A DNA stretch of 64,000 nt from Hymenolepis diminuta (lineage: Eukaryota; Platyhelminthes; Cestoda; Cyclophyllidea; Hymenolepididae), in NCBI GenBank assembly GCA_900708905.1, contig CAADRB010000007.1:3580550-3644549 (forward strand). Reading direction: 5' to 3'. Shown here piece by piece: positions 12,058-35,963 of this stretch (position 1 is its first letter; each line of letters starts with the position of its first letter). Made by a program: the position numbers and the translations under genes. The notes beneath the pieces were generated by a model. That model did no database searches. It saw nothing but the letters and a program-made list of their open reading frames with translations, and was not told where the DNA came from.

Positions 12058-12803
12058 GTATTTGTATTTTAAAACAGCCTCTAAAAATTATTTTCAAGTG
12101 AGCTTTTCTTTTATATCTGAAGTAGTTGATTACTCCATATTAAAACCATTGGAGTATGAAGTTATTTCAAGTAACAAAAATTTATATCCATAAAATATTT
12201 TTTGAAGCCGATCAGTTACCCACTTGCCTTAAGTATGACTATTCCTTGCTGTAATGCTGCCAGAAGATCATGTTCTGCTTCTATGATAAATCCGATCACT
12301 AGATATCGTCAGATTACAGTTCAGTCAGACTGAGGGAGAGAAGAAACGATGCAATGTGCGGTTGTTCAAAGTCGATTTATTAAATTTTTAACACGCGCAT
12401 ATTAATGTGACAGATAAATCTATCACCATCTTGTCCAACTTTCAAAATTGCATAGACTCTGCGGCCTCGTATTAATGGATCCTTATCATATATGGCTAGC
12501 AATACTTTTTAATTAATCCTTATGAAATGACACAAATTTTTTTCAATGCTATAATTTCACAAGGGCAAAATAACACAAAAATATAATAACAATTATGAAG
12601 GCTTATCGTAAAAACAGGTATGAAGTAAAACAAAAACGGAAAACCTTTTAAGTTTAAAACAGAAGGAAATTTTGCGTTTATAAGCCAACAGTGTATGTAT
12701 TAAAATAATGACCTATATTTGTTTACATTCACTCCAATGCAGATTTAATTATTTTGCCGTTTTACCGCGCTGTCCGCTTGCTCTTCGCCTGAATAATTTC
12801 ATC
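12058..12803. other. upstream region of Rab3
   Basis: Between the solo LTR and the Rab3 start. It contains the Rab3 5' UTR and presumably the promoter. The reading frame stays open back to an ATG at 12708, giving a possible 32-residue N-terminal extension that I consider untranslated, because Rab3 proteins start just before the DQNFDYMFK block. Confidence 0.4.
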
Positions 12804-24965
<12,162 letters not shown>

Positions 24966-26540
24966 AATTGTCCCCTCCTTAGGGTCGGATTAGATCAACC
25001 AATCAGCATTTGAGTCTCTCCAAAGCATACACACCTACTCATATACACATTCCTTGCTTACGTTGTGTTCTCACAAAGTTTGTCGTTTAAATGCTCTTGA
25101 TCTCTTCTTATATTTCATGAATTTATATTCCACTGAATGAAGTGTTGTGATTTTCCCCTTCTTTTACTTCGAGCAAAACCGTCAGATTTGACGCTATTCC
25201 TCTTTCCATCTCACTTGCATTCCAGGCGCATAGATTTTAGGGCTCTTGGCTAAAATTAGCTACAAAATTCAATCTACATGTGAATTTCACTTATGAACTC
25301 CACATACATATTTATGTATACAAATTATAGCTGCATGAATTACGTTATACTTTCCCTTCGTATGTATCTAATCATCAAATCGGGAAAAAAAGCACTTGTC
25401 TTCTTGATAAAGTTTTGGTCTTTTGAATGTGATGGGCATATTGGAAGAAGTTACAAGCGAAAACTATCTACTTCTTAGTAAGAAGGAGGCATTAGTGTTA
25501 TTGTTTACTAAAACAAAAAGGGTTGCATTTGTCATGTATAGCTTTCTTTTAAAAGAAGATGATCAATTCGTTAGTTACATTTTGTCATGAGGGAACTGTT
25601 TGGGTGTTAATGTGGTTATGGATCATTACATGAATGCATTCTCAGATCAATGTAAAGCTCTCCAAGCACTGTTATTGATTACTCAAGGAAACAGAATTTT
25701 TGATGTATCCTGGAAGGGCTGAGAAATCAAAAGCGAATGATTACATGCTGTGATGGCGTTGCGAATCACGGGATAGTCCATGAAATCGGTGGTCTAGGAT
25801 TAGATGTCCGTCAGTGCACACTTTGTGAGTGGAGTAGCAACTGTACTGATTAAGTTTGGCTGATATTGGGGGGCTGGCAGAAATCGAGTTTCTCATCTCC
25901 TAACCTAAGATGACGGTCGGGAAATGCTTTCCTAAATAGGCTTGGATGTTATTAAGCGAAAGTTTATGCGCAATTCGAGTAACAAGTGAAACTATTGTCA
26001 TAAGTGTTCTTGTCGTAATAAGTATAGAATTCTAATTAATAGCTGAACTATTTGATTTAAGATAAGAAGTTAATTTCTGATCCCGCGTTCGGATTTGTTA
26101 AGTAAAAAATGGGTAATTTTTCTCCACGAAAATTAAGAAAACGCATTTTATTGTTAATTATTTCTATTTGTTAAAACGTACTAAATTACAATGTAATTCC
26201 TTTGTAGTATTTTGAAGTAATGCCTACTGCTACGGTAGTTTAGCGGTGTTATTGAGTTCGGGAGACTTGTGACTATTTTGAAGGCCAGTAAGGCAACAAA
26301 AGTATTTTCTAGTTGAACTACCAAATAAGAATTTAATAAGGATTCTTTTAATGAGAGATACTTAGATACAAGGATAAAAGGTCTCATAAATTGCTGCATA
26401 TATTTATTACCATGAGTATCTAGATTGGTGCTCATTACGCAGCTTAAAGCGTAAAGTAATAAGAAAAGTCAGGAATATGAAGTTTCATTAAATAAAGAAT
26501 CTCTCCCGGATAAGATGCTTTTGAGAATAGATAGAAGAGG
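24966..26540. other. Rab3 3' UTR and intergenic DNA
   Basis: The first few hundred bases should hold the Rab3 3' UTR. A SINE copy lies at 25741-25965. The ORFs here have no family signature. Confidence 0.4.
25741..25965 (+). repeat. tRNA-derived SINE copy
   Basis: Shows the family tail in order: gtccgtcagtgcacac, gattaagtttggctgat, ggcagaaatcgagtttctcatctcc, aacctaagatgacggtcgggaaatgctttcctaaatagg and cttggatgttatt. The tRNA-like head is diverged. Confidence 0.65.
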
Positions 26541-26545
26541 GTAAC

Positions 26546-26862
26546 TGCTATAGCCAACAGATGTCTATCAACGCCTGGGGATTAGAAGTGATTGACTGAC
26601 GATAAGATCTCCACTACAGTATCCACAGGTGGTCGCGCTATGTTTGCTTGTTTGAACATAGATACCTAAACAGATGTCGATCATCACGCCGAGACACTGA
26701 CGACGAGACATGACTGACATCTAATGAAGAAATGTTTTGTATATAAGCCTAATTTACTAATTAATGAACCTCCGAACTGATCTGGCGACATGAGTGACTT
26801 ATGCTACCTATTCCTTCTAATCGATTGATGTGACCCCGATAGATCCGTCTTTACGTTGATAC
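26546..26862 (+). repeat. LTR1 family, solo LTR with perfect target duplication
   Basis: 317 bp starting TGCTATAGCCAACAG and ending GTTGATACA. It is flanked on both sides by GTAAC (26541-26545 and 26863-26867), the expected 5-bp target-site duplication. It contains the core, the ccacaggtggtcgcgct block, tatataagcc (TATA-like) and tactaattaatg. The TSD shows it arose from one insertion followed by LTR-LTR recombination. Confidence 0.9.
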
Positions 26863-26867
26863 AGTAA

Positions 26868-28388
26868 CTTTAAAGTATCTCAGTCAGCAAAGAAACCCGA
26901 CTTTAGGCGGCTCACTAAATGTAGACTTGAGACACCCCTTTACAAAGTAAACGATCTAAATACTGGTAAGATATATTCGCCAATCCCAAAGCAGAAGACT
27001 GAGGACTGGGTTGAGTCACGGAGCGAGCGGAGTTGACTGTTTTGTATTCTTTGTTCACCTAGTGAAATATATAAAAATATAGCTGACAATTAGGACTATG
27101 AAGAGTTGTGGATTAATACATACGTCCTAGAGAACGTTGAAATTTATGGATTATATTTCTATAAGTTGTCTTAAGTACGGGGAATCCTTAACGGGGTTGT
27201 ACTTAAAATGATACTTAAATAGAGAATCTGTTGATCGCTCTCAGAATTTTTTAAAACAAACCTCAACATTTGCACCCCATTTAAAATGTTGTATAAGTTT
27301 CTTAGATCATGTGCATGTATTGAACTGATTTAAATAAGTAGTAATTTTGTAGATATACTTTTCTGTACCGCACCAAGGCAGATACTTGGCCAGTCGAAGC
27401 CATCACGTGGGAACGAACGCGACCAATCAGAACAGAGCATGTTCGTACGCGCACAGATGCGCAGAATTTGTGCAAGGAGCAAACATTCGGCTTCTGCTTC
27501 AAACCAAAAATAATAAATTAAACACGACAAAACAAAGGAGAATTCGTCAAACTTTCAAACCCTTTGTCACTTTTTCACGAAACGATTTAGGGAGATTGGT
27601 CTCTATAACTAATCTTAGCCAAAGTCAATCTTACTAACGAAATGACACTATGAAACCCCGAACATATGTAAAAATCAATTGAATAAGCATAGTTAACTTT
27701 TCTATAAGTCAAGAAGAAAATTCTGATTTTGCAGATATTAAGACTTAACCATTTTGATTTATTTTATCATAGCTGACAGCCGGAAACAACCAGAGTTTGG
27801 AAATTACACAGTCATGGCCGTGTTCATTGAATAGTATTTGATTCAATCAACAAATCATCTTGTGCTTCTTATCCATGTAATCTAGGTTAACAGGAAACTC
27901 ATTATTCATGAGATGAGTAGTATTATGAAGGCAACTTTAGTAAGATATGTCCTAAGCTTGCTGAACAGACTAATCTTGAGCAAAGGATTAACATTTTGGA
28001 GCTTCTCTGGCGAGGAAATAGCACCGTCATCACTCCCTTGGTCAACTTTAACCACGTCATTTAATAAATATCAAACATCTAACTTCGGAGATGTGGATGC
28101 TGACCACTACGACATCGGCGCACATACACAAGGAATTTTGAACCCAACTCTTAGCCGGTCTCATGAGAAAATCGCATTTTATCACCTCTCCAATTGCCTA
28201 CAATTAAACGATGGGGTTGGCCATCCTCATCGCCGGATGTGTGCTGATGAGCATCAATCCCGTGCCCACTGATATAACAGCATTGCATGTTAACTTACAA
28301 TTACAACTTTTATACAGTCGCTGATTAATAAGACCTATTTTAAAAGTTCTAATCGTATATAAGCAGAACCGCAAGTCCACATCGCTAT
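26868..28388. other. intergenic between Rab3 and tropomodulin
   Basis: No supported gene. A CpG-rich stretch near 27390-27490 (acgtgggaacgaacgcgaccaatcag, then gtacgcgcacagatgcgcag) contains a CCAAT box and could be a promoter, but I find no associated coding exon. A SINE fragment is at 28195-28285. Confidence 0.35.
28195..28285 (-). repeat. tRNA-derived SINE fragment
   Basis: The reverse complement reads gggattgatgctcatcagcacacatccggcgatgaggatggccaac, equivalent to the SINE segment gttcgatgcccatcaatgcacac...gaaaggccaat. Confidence 0.5.
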
Positions 28389-28389
28389 C

Positions 28390-28395
28390 TTTATT
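28390..28395 (-). promoter_or_regulatory. candidate tropomodulin poly(A) signal
   Basis: AATAAA on the minus strand, about 195 bases past the tropomodulin stop codon. Confidence 0.5.
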
Positions 28396-28588
28396 ATAAT
28401 ATTACAAGCGCACGATCGAAATTGAGAATGAAATACATAATAGATCAAGACAAAGAGATTGAGAGTAATGTAATCATAAAAGGAGTCGGAGCAGGAGGAG
28501 CAAAAGGTAGAGAACTCAAATAAGACGAAGAAATGAGTACGATTGCTAGCGAGGGAGGGGGTCAAGAAATCATTTGATAGATAGCATC

Positions 28589-31500
28589 TTAACCACCCTT
28601 ATTGAGTCTTGCAAGGCGTTTATTAGCATCCACAGTCTTCTTCAAATGTTCACGGATTTGAATACGAGCCGTGGGGGTATCAAAGTCCAAACCCAGGTTA
28701 TTGAGTCGAGGATTCTGGAGCACCATCTGTGTAATCTCTTGTTCCATTTGAACTCCTAGCACTCGTTGACGTTGATTAGAGAGACGCAAATCTGTCACTG
28801 CACTCTTGTTTCCCGAAATCGCATCAAGGATCTTTAGGATCATATCACTAGTGATGAAATTGGACTCCAAATTGAGCACTTCTAGAGTATGGTTGACTTT
28901 CAGTGCAAGAAGCATTGGTTCCACCATAGCTGAGGTGAGGTTTGTAGCAGCCATGTGAAGCTCTTTCAGTTTCGTATTCTCTCCCAGGGCGGTACAAAGA
29001 CGAGATACAACTTCTGCACTCATTGTTTTGATATTGTTCAAGTTCAGTACGGTCAATGATGCATCATCAGCACTCAGTTTCTGTATACTATCCTATAAAC
29101 AAAAAAGATGGAACATAAAACGATCTTATTTGGACGCTACTTAAATCGGTATGAGTAGCAACGACTTGCCTCGACATCAGTCATATTCGGAGGTTCATCG
29201 GGGATGATTTTGAGTTGTTCACCCTTGGCTACGCCTCTGAAACCACCGCCAACTTGTCCACGATTCTCGATACTGGCATGAAATTGGACCTGATTCATCA
29301 TACCTGTGAAACCGAGGATGGCGGCCAGATCGATCAATTCATCATCTGTAGCGTTGTTCAATGCCTGGAAGAGGGGAAAAGAAATAGAGTATAATCAATT
29401 CGTATCTAATTGAAAAAATTAGACTTCAAACAAACAATAGGGGTTCTTTATAAATGCTAGTTTATTATTAAAGATAGTATACATTATAACATAGGAAATA
29501 GTTCAAGGATGTTTGTTCAATGAGATTCGGAATAATTACTTCTTTTCTTAGCCCGGAGAACAAGTGCTGCCGCATTTCAAACGACCTTTTGGAGAGACTC
29601 ACATTGAATTCAATGCCAACATTAAGGATAACATTCTGACATGTGACGCTTCAACTATGCTTGCCTTTTATAAAATATAAAACAACCAAAAATTGGGCAC
29701 AAGAGGATTTCGATACATTTTATTCACACATTTTGATGAAAATAAAATATGGCAAGCGTTTCAGACTATACGCAGACGNNNNNNNNNNNNNNNNNNNNNN
29801 NNNNNNNNNNNNNNNNNNNNNNNNNNNNNNNNNNNNNNNNNNNNNNNNNNNNNNNNNNNNNNNNNNNNNNNNNNNNNNNNNNNNNNNNNNNNNNNNNNNN
29901 NNNNNNNNNNNNNNNNNNNNNNNNNNNNNNNNNNNNNNNNNNNNNNNNNNNNNNNNNNNNNNNNNNNNNNNNNNNNNNNNNNNNNNNNNNNNNNNNNNNN
30001 NNNNNNNNNNNNNNNNNNNNNNNNNNNNNNNNNNNNNNNNNNNNNNNNNNNNNNNNNNNNNNNNNNNNNNNNNNNNNNNNNNNNNNNNNNNNNNNNNNNN
30101 NNNNNNNNNNNNNNNNNNNNNNNNNNNNNNNNNNNNNNNNNNNNNNNNNNNNNNNNNNNNNNNNNNNNNNNNNNNNNNNNNNNNNNNNNNNNNNNNNNNN
30201 NNNNNNNNNNNNNNNNNNNNNNNNNNNNNNCATTAAAAATACCGGATAGTAAGCACTCAGCATCGCAGACAGGCATTTACTGCGATCCAGGGGACGATTA
30301 ATGAAATTCGAATTTCAGAACATGAACTACTCATTTGGTAAATATTGTACAAACCAAATCCACAAATCAGACTATTTGATACTTTGAAGTCGATGTCAGG
30401 ATCTTTTTAATTCTTTTCTTTTTTTTATTTATTAGACTTTCTGTTAACCGATTTCAGTTGCTGCCTATAGTTAAAAATGGAGTTTTTTGTCTTACAGTGG
30501 GTAATAAAAAAAATTATAATAGAAGAGTCAACTAGGGGGCATGTAATCGCTCACAGGTCTTTTCCAAATCAATACCGAAAAAACCGCCCTTTTTTAGACA
30601 ACTTGACGAGTTGAAGGGCAAGAAAATCATCTACTCTCTAGTCGTTCACTTTAGTAAATCGAATCGGGAAAACTAATTGGAACCATGTAATGGAAAAAGG
30701 TACGAAAAAAACAATGACATCCCAGCCCTATTCGTCTGTTCAGTCATCACATGAAAAAAATGCCTACCATCCATTCATTTCTCAGTCCTTTTTTTATTAT
30801 CTTTATTCATTCTGTTACGTCAATGTGTATAGAAAAAATTCCCGCTACCGAAAATAGACATTGGCGTCTCAAATTTTCTCAAGCATCTTCGAATCCCGCA
30901 TTATTGATCTAAATCCAACATTTAATTAGTGAATTTGTGTCATTTGCGGGAACAACAGCATCCCTGAGAATATTAAACTATTTAGTCTCGAGTATCATCA
31001 TAGCAAAAGCTTCCACATAGTACAAGAAAAAATTTCGATTTCCGAGCACAGAGGTAAGTGAAATATTAGTGTGTTTTAGAAGTAAAATATCTTGGAGCCT
31101 CATGGGCGGAAAAAACTGCTTTTTATTATCTCTGTAAATCGGCATGAAATATGTTAATTGCTATTCAACAATTCACTTATATTCCGCAATATACTTAAAT
31201 ATTTGAAATAACAAACGAGTAGATTTCAAATAATTTTTCGACATAATGTTGAAGTTATTGATGACCTAGCGGGAAAATCAGACTACAAATTTTAAAGAAG
31301 GATTACGAACACTCACGTTTGTCTAAGGTCGGACATCTAACATGAATTTCGTCAGTTCCATTTGAATAGCGATGAACAGGCCATCAGAGCATAGAACTAT
31401 AGGTAAATTACATCCAGGATAGAAAGCATACCTTAAAGACTGGTTCCGTCATATCCTTTATTCCTATTTATATAAAGGTTCTATCTCATCTTATTTAAAG

Positions 31501-34500
31501 ACATTAGTCGAAAGTCCTTATCCCTGGTTATGAAGAGATTCCAAGAAGTTTTCAGCAAGTCATTCTTTACGCTAGGTCATTGTGCAAAGAATAATCATGG
31601 CGACGCTAGATGAATCATTTAGCAAATTTGAATGACTTATCAACCACTTTTGTACTGCCTTACCTATGCAATTATCCCTTCAACATGCAGAGCTGGCTTT
31701 ATAATTAGTACTTTGTTACTAATTTCACAGTTTGAACTGTAACAAGAACATTACCAAACGATGAAAAGAAATCCACAATTAAATTAAAGATCACAAGTTG
31801 AAATGAACATCGAAGCTCCATGACAGCAAAGACAATAGCAAAACACCCAGCTAACTAGAATCAGAGTAAACAACAGCCAAGGTTAACAAGTCTTTTAACT
31901 GCCGTCTTAAAACAGAACGTAGTCCAAACAGGCAAAAACATTTTTAAAATCGAATGTGTAGGCAAATTGAACAATAGCTGATTATTACGAAAGTATAACT
32001 GCTTATATTTTAAGTTCATTTGATCAACAAGCACAATCAGTCTATATTTGTATTACAATTATGATTTGGACATAAACATGTATAGCTTCATATATTGCAG
32101 TTAGCGAATAGGAAATACGCAAAAGCAAGAATAGTTCTGGGGTTTCAGTTACAATTTACGCCCCTTTGTCCTTAACATTTTCAGAATACATGAGAAGATA
32201 ACTTCAACTGGAGAACGGTTTTCAAGACAATTGCTCTGTTTTCATAGAAATTTAATTTCTCCTGTGGCTTCATGACCAGATATTTCACAATCCAGCTCCA
32301 AGTTGTCCGATGCCAGAAAAAAGGAAATAGCTGAAATTGTGCAAGTTTAGAGAGCGGGTGGTTGCACCTCTCCACCTGTGTAAGCTAATACAGCTTTAAA
32401 ACCAGCTAAACCCTTTTAATTTAGCAGAGCTCACTGAGCTGGGTTCACTCAAGATGAGCTGCTTATATAGCACTTTTTAATGCTTGGGATTGATTGGCTA
32501 CCTAGCCATCTGATGGAGGCTCTATTATCGGGAATGAGCATGGAGAAAGGTAAGCGAGGGACAAATTATATTGATTTTGTTTGGGACGCCAAAAATATTT
32601 CATTCTGTTTCCAATCAGGTAGATATTTTAACAAAGAGAAAATTGAAATTGTCATTATGCGGTGCATGAGACAGTACACTAATCAGGCAACATAACATTA
32701 GTAGCACTTTATTGCCAACTATTTAATAATTGTAAGTATGAGATAGATAAAGTTGCTGTTGTCACAGCTATCTGACAAAGTGTGAGTTAATCTGGCAGAG
32801 CAAATTCCTGATAGCCTTCAGTACTTAAAGATCCAGTATTGAAACTTAGAAAAAGATTCAACTTGCATGGAATAATAAGCGAACTGATGACTAAAGGAGA
32901 ACGCTGAAGTTAATGGCTGCAAACCCCAAGAAACCAATTAGTTTTTAAATCTAGAGAGAATATTCTTGTTTAGATTAAAAGAATACAGTAAGTATACCAT
33001 TCACAGAGGCAAATTAAGACAGAATAAGTGATCTTATACTAAAATCTCCATGATGGAAATGAAATGGAAAACTGAAGGTCAGCCGTTCTTGTAAATTGCG
33101 CATTTAGCAATATATTGTTTACATTTGATTTTAACTGGTTGTTATCCAGTAGGCTAATTAAGTATCAACAACTACTGGCTCAAACATGTCATTTACTTAT
33201 ACACTTTGATTGAGGATTGCTTATATAAATCTAGGCTAATAATTAAAGAAACCGTGATATGATTCAACAACCTTTCCTTCCAGATTTCAAAGAAAAATGA
33301 AGTAAAATCCTCCGTCTTTTTGTAAAATAATAGCAGGCATAAATGAATATTTAAATTCTTTGCAGATGATGCTGGGAAATTTTTGATTAAAGTAGGGTAA
33401 AAAATAACTTGGCAATTAATGACCGATCAGTTTTGCAATAAAAGAGCTCCAATTTCTACAAAAGTTCAAAAAAGGTATCGAACTGGATCGATTTTTCATA
33501 GATTAAGGAAAGTGACGAGAATAATAATTATATATCTTAGTCCTGATTGCTAATATATTGACTAAATGAGTTATGATAAATATTACATTTAAACAGCAAT
33601 ATTAACTCGCGATTAGTACATACAACTGGGCCAGGAGATCGCAGAAATATGGGCGGCAAGCAGAATTTTAACTAAGTGCATTACCCAGAAATGACCCTGA
33701 AAATTGACATTTCCATATTTTTCTCCCTACTTATAAATATGATACAAATAAAGATACAAAATGATGGTATTTAATTCTTTCGTATTCAAAAATATTAATG
33801 TGAAAATTAAATTAACGTACTTCGTTAATGTTCTCATCGAATTCCACATCGAAACCGAGATCAGCCAGTTCGTCCTTTTCCTTCTTTTCTGGCTCTACGA
33901 CTTTCTTCTGGAAAACTTTTCCACGAATTTTTTTCTCATAAGGGACAGCCTCATCCCAATCTGGATCGTTCTTTGCCTTGTCAACAAGAAATCTGGTAGA
34001 AAGAAAACATGACAAGCCTTACGGATTCAATGTTTAACATGTTTAGCGTCAAAGAGAGTTCACCACTTTCAAGGTTTCTTTTCCTTAATATCAGAAAGAT
34101 TTTAATGATAACTAAACAACAAAAGAAACTGTCAAAAAACAAAAAAAAAACATTACACAGCTTATACCGACTAAGAGCTACATAACTGAAAATGAGAAAT
34201 GCACCAGTATCCTTTCTTTTAAACTTGGTTAATTCCGGGTGCATGATTCCAAGCTGAATTGATTAGAAAAATGCTGGACTAAAAGAAAGTAATGCAAGCA
34301 AGAGCTTTCAAAAATAAGTCTTAAATACCTCAACCTATGAAGGCAATAATTAAAATTGTAGCTATATAAAATCGCTATTTTCGAAACAGAAGCTCCCCAA
34401 TCTCGCTTTTTCCTCCTCTAAATAAATGTAATATGAAAAAGCTTTGCTATGCAGTCCCTGATAAGCAGTAAGATGAATGAAGTATAACAATGGGTATCAA

Positions 34501-35963
34501 ATGCTAATTAAGAGGAGTAGATTCGAAAACGGTCAATGCATGCTTCGTCATAGAATCGACCATCAACATTATAAATAAAAGTCTATAGATGAACGACTAT
34601 GAATATTCCCTGTTATATTCTCTTCTCGATTTAAACGTTGCGAGCCTGGAGATTATTGTAAAAAAATGCAGATCACTGCAGAAGATTCGTAATTTTCGAA
34701 CGCACTGATAGAAGCGTTTTTCTAACACAATTGTTATAGGAGCCACATTCAAACGCATTTCTGGTGAGAAAACCACATTCTAGGACCCCCATTTTTTCAT
34801 AAGAAATAATAAGCGCATTTGAATATTCCGTTATCTATGAATTATCAGACATACACGTTTACGACGTAGAGTTCATGAAACGAAATTAATAATACATCTA
34901 CTCATTAAATATTATATACCATAGGGATCATTTTGATCCAAGTAATCACGAAACTATTTTAGCTTGTCCCAAGAGAATATATCAATGGTAAATAAAGAGA
35001 GAAGTTTGTTCTAGGTAACGTTACTTAGTGAGTATCAAAGACGCCATAAGTATGTGAAACCCCTTACTTGGATGTTGGCGTGAATACAAAGGTGAAGATG
35101 AGGAAAAAGAATCAATAATCTCAGCAAAGTTTCACAATTTAGAATGCAGCACCTTCCGGACTATACACGGTAACAAGTTCAGGAATGATTTAAACAATAT
35201 AAAACTTCAAGTAGAAATTAAATGAAATAACAATAAAGGTTCTTTGCACGCTTGCTACCGATTCAAGAAGTTTTGACATGCAACAGCAAAGAACATTTGC
35301 AGGCAAAGAAAATTTTTGAAAAAGGAAACAAATCTATTTAATTGTGTCAATAGAAAATAAGACAATAGCCTCCGAGCCCATCAGGAAAGCGCTTTGCAAC
35401 GTTCATCCTCTGCGTAAAGCGTGGCATCATGGAGCCTAAATGGTGGGAGATTCATATTCTGCCACCCTCTGCATTAGCCAGACTTAACCAGTGTGGTTGG
35501 CCATTCTGCTCACTGGGAAATAAAATCGTTTTACATAGAAAAAAAGCGATACCAAAAACATCAGTTAATTAAATAGTAGACAATGACAATGACATGTAAA
35601 TCTCTAAGCACTATCGACAAAGAGCCACATAATAGTCAAAGTGCGAGAATTATAACTTGATGAATTATTTTAAAGTTTAACAAAACAACAAGCAAGTAAG
35701 AATGTTTGTAAAGCAAAATAATGTATTAAAACGATGCATTGAGCTAACTTGATAAGCTTTTCTCGATCATAAGGTCCAGTAGGAGCCTTAGTGGTCTGAT
35801 CGCGACAGCGCTGAGAAGGAGGAAGAAGAGAGTTGTCAGGATCAATGTCATCGTTCAATTCCTTGATCTCAGCTTCAGTTAATTTTGAGAGAAGTTCATC
35901 AATATCATCAAGATTAGAATCATATTTGTCCAAAGATTTCCCAAACAGAGTTTTGTTCGCCAT
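28589..35963 (-). CDS. tropomodulin (actin pointed-end capping protein)
   Basis: Tropomodulin caps the slow-growing end of actin filaments and binds tropomyosin, chiefly in muscle. The four exons on the minus strand are 35963-35749, 33992-33821, 29364-29170 and 29092-28589. They join in frame to 361 residues, the usual family length (about 350-360). The N-terminus has the tropomyosin-binding helix (LDKYDSNLDDIDELLSKLT), then LLPPSQRCRDQTTKAPTGP (first actin-capping site), EKKIRGKVF, and the conserved NNATDDELIDLAAILGF. The C-terminal half is the leucine-rich repeat actin-binding domain (LTVLNLNNIKTMS, LKELHMAATNLTS, LEVLNLESNFIT, VTDLRLSNQRQ). The start is the ATG at 35963, giving MANKTLFGKSLDKYDS. 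The exon 1/2 joint uses a weak donor (AA|gttagc) that restores KLIKFLVDKAKN; the exon 3/4 intron is GC-AG. The N gap and a repeat A copy lie in intron 2. The family call is very secure; the exon 1 donor is inferred from the protein. Confidence 0.95.
29093..29169 (-). other. 77-nt GC-AG intron of tropomodulin
   Basis: The donor reads GAG|gcaagt and the acceptor gtttatag|GAT. The frame is continuous across the joint (MTDVE-DSIQKL). GC-AG with an otherwise strong consensus is the classic noncanonical U2-type intron. Confidence 0.85.
29779..30230. other. assembly gap (452 N)
   Basis: A run of 452 undetermined bases. It lies inside tropomodulin intron 2 and abuts the start of a repeat A copy, suggesting that repeat content broke the assembly. 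ORFs read through the Ns are artefacts. Confidence 0.99.
30231..30510 (+). repeat. dispersed repeat A, copy 3
   Basis: Begins at the gap edge: gtaagcactcagcatcgcagacaggcattt, then gaatttcagaacatgaactactcatttggtaaatattgtacaa, tgtcaggatc, agactttctgttaaccgatttcagttgctgcc. Its 5' end may be in the gap. Confidence 0.65.
33993..35748 (-). other. tropomodulin intron 1
   Basis: 1756 nt from gttagc to ctaccag. It contains a minus-strand SINE copy and no other recognisable feature. Confidence 0.75.
35370..35525 (-). repeat. tRNA-derived SINE copy
   Basis: The reverse complement carries cccagtgagcagaatggccaaccacactggttaagtctggctaatgcagagggtggcagaat, then ggctccatgatgcca and caaagcgctttcctgatgggctcgg, the family tail. 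The tRNA head is missing or too diverged. Confidence 0.65.

Larger units (their letters stand above)
29365..33820 (-). other. tropomodulin intron 2
   Basis: Donor GAA|gtacgt at 33820, acceptor ttccag at 29365. It contains the N gap, a repeat A copy and no convincing nested gene. A 42-codon open stretch at 29552-29680 (+) preceded by tcttag has codon-like composition but no family I recognise. Confidence 0.8.

Noticed and set aside
28230..28270. Hammerhead ribozyme candidate (ccggatgtgtgctgatgagc; similar at 23360-23395)
   Set aside because: The CTGATGAG core look is present, but there is no GAAA partner and the reverse complement matches the SINE block tcgatgcccatcaatgcacac. Both places are minus-strand SINE fragments.
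29643..30301. Long ORFs crossing 29.6-30.3 kb on both strands
   Set aside because: They run through 452 undetermined bases; the open frame is an artefact of the gap.
32480..32695. 71-codon ORF in the tropomodulin intron
   Set aside because: No family signature, no splice or poly(A) context, and length expected by chance in this much intron.
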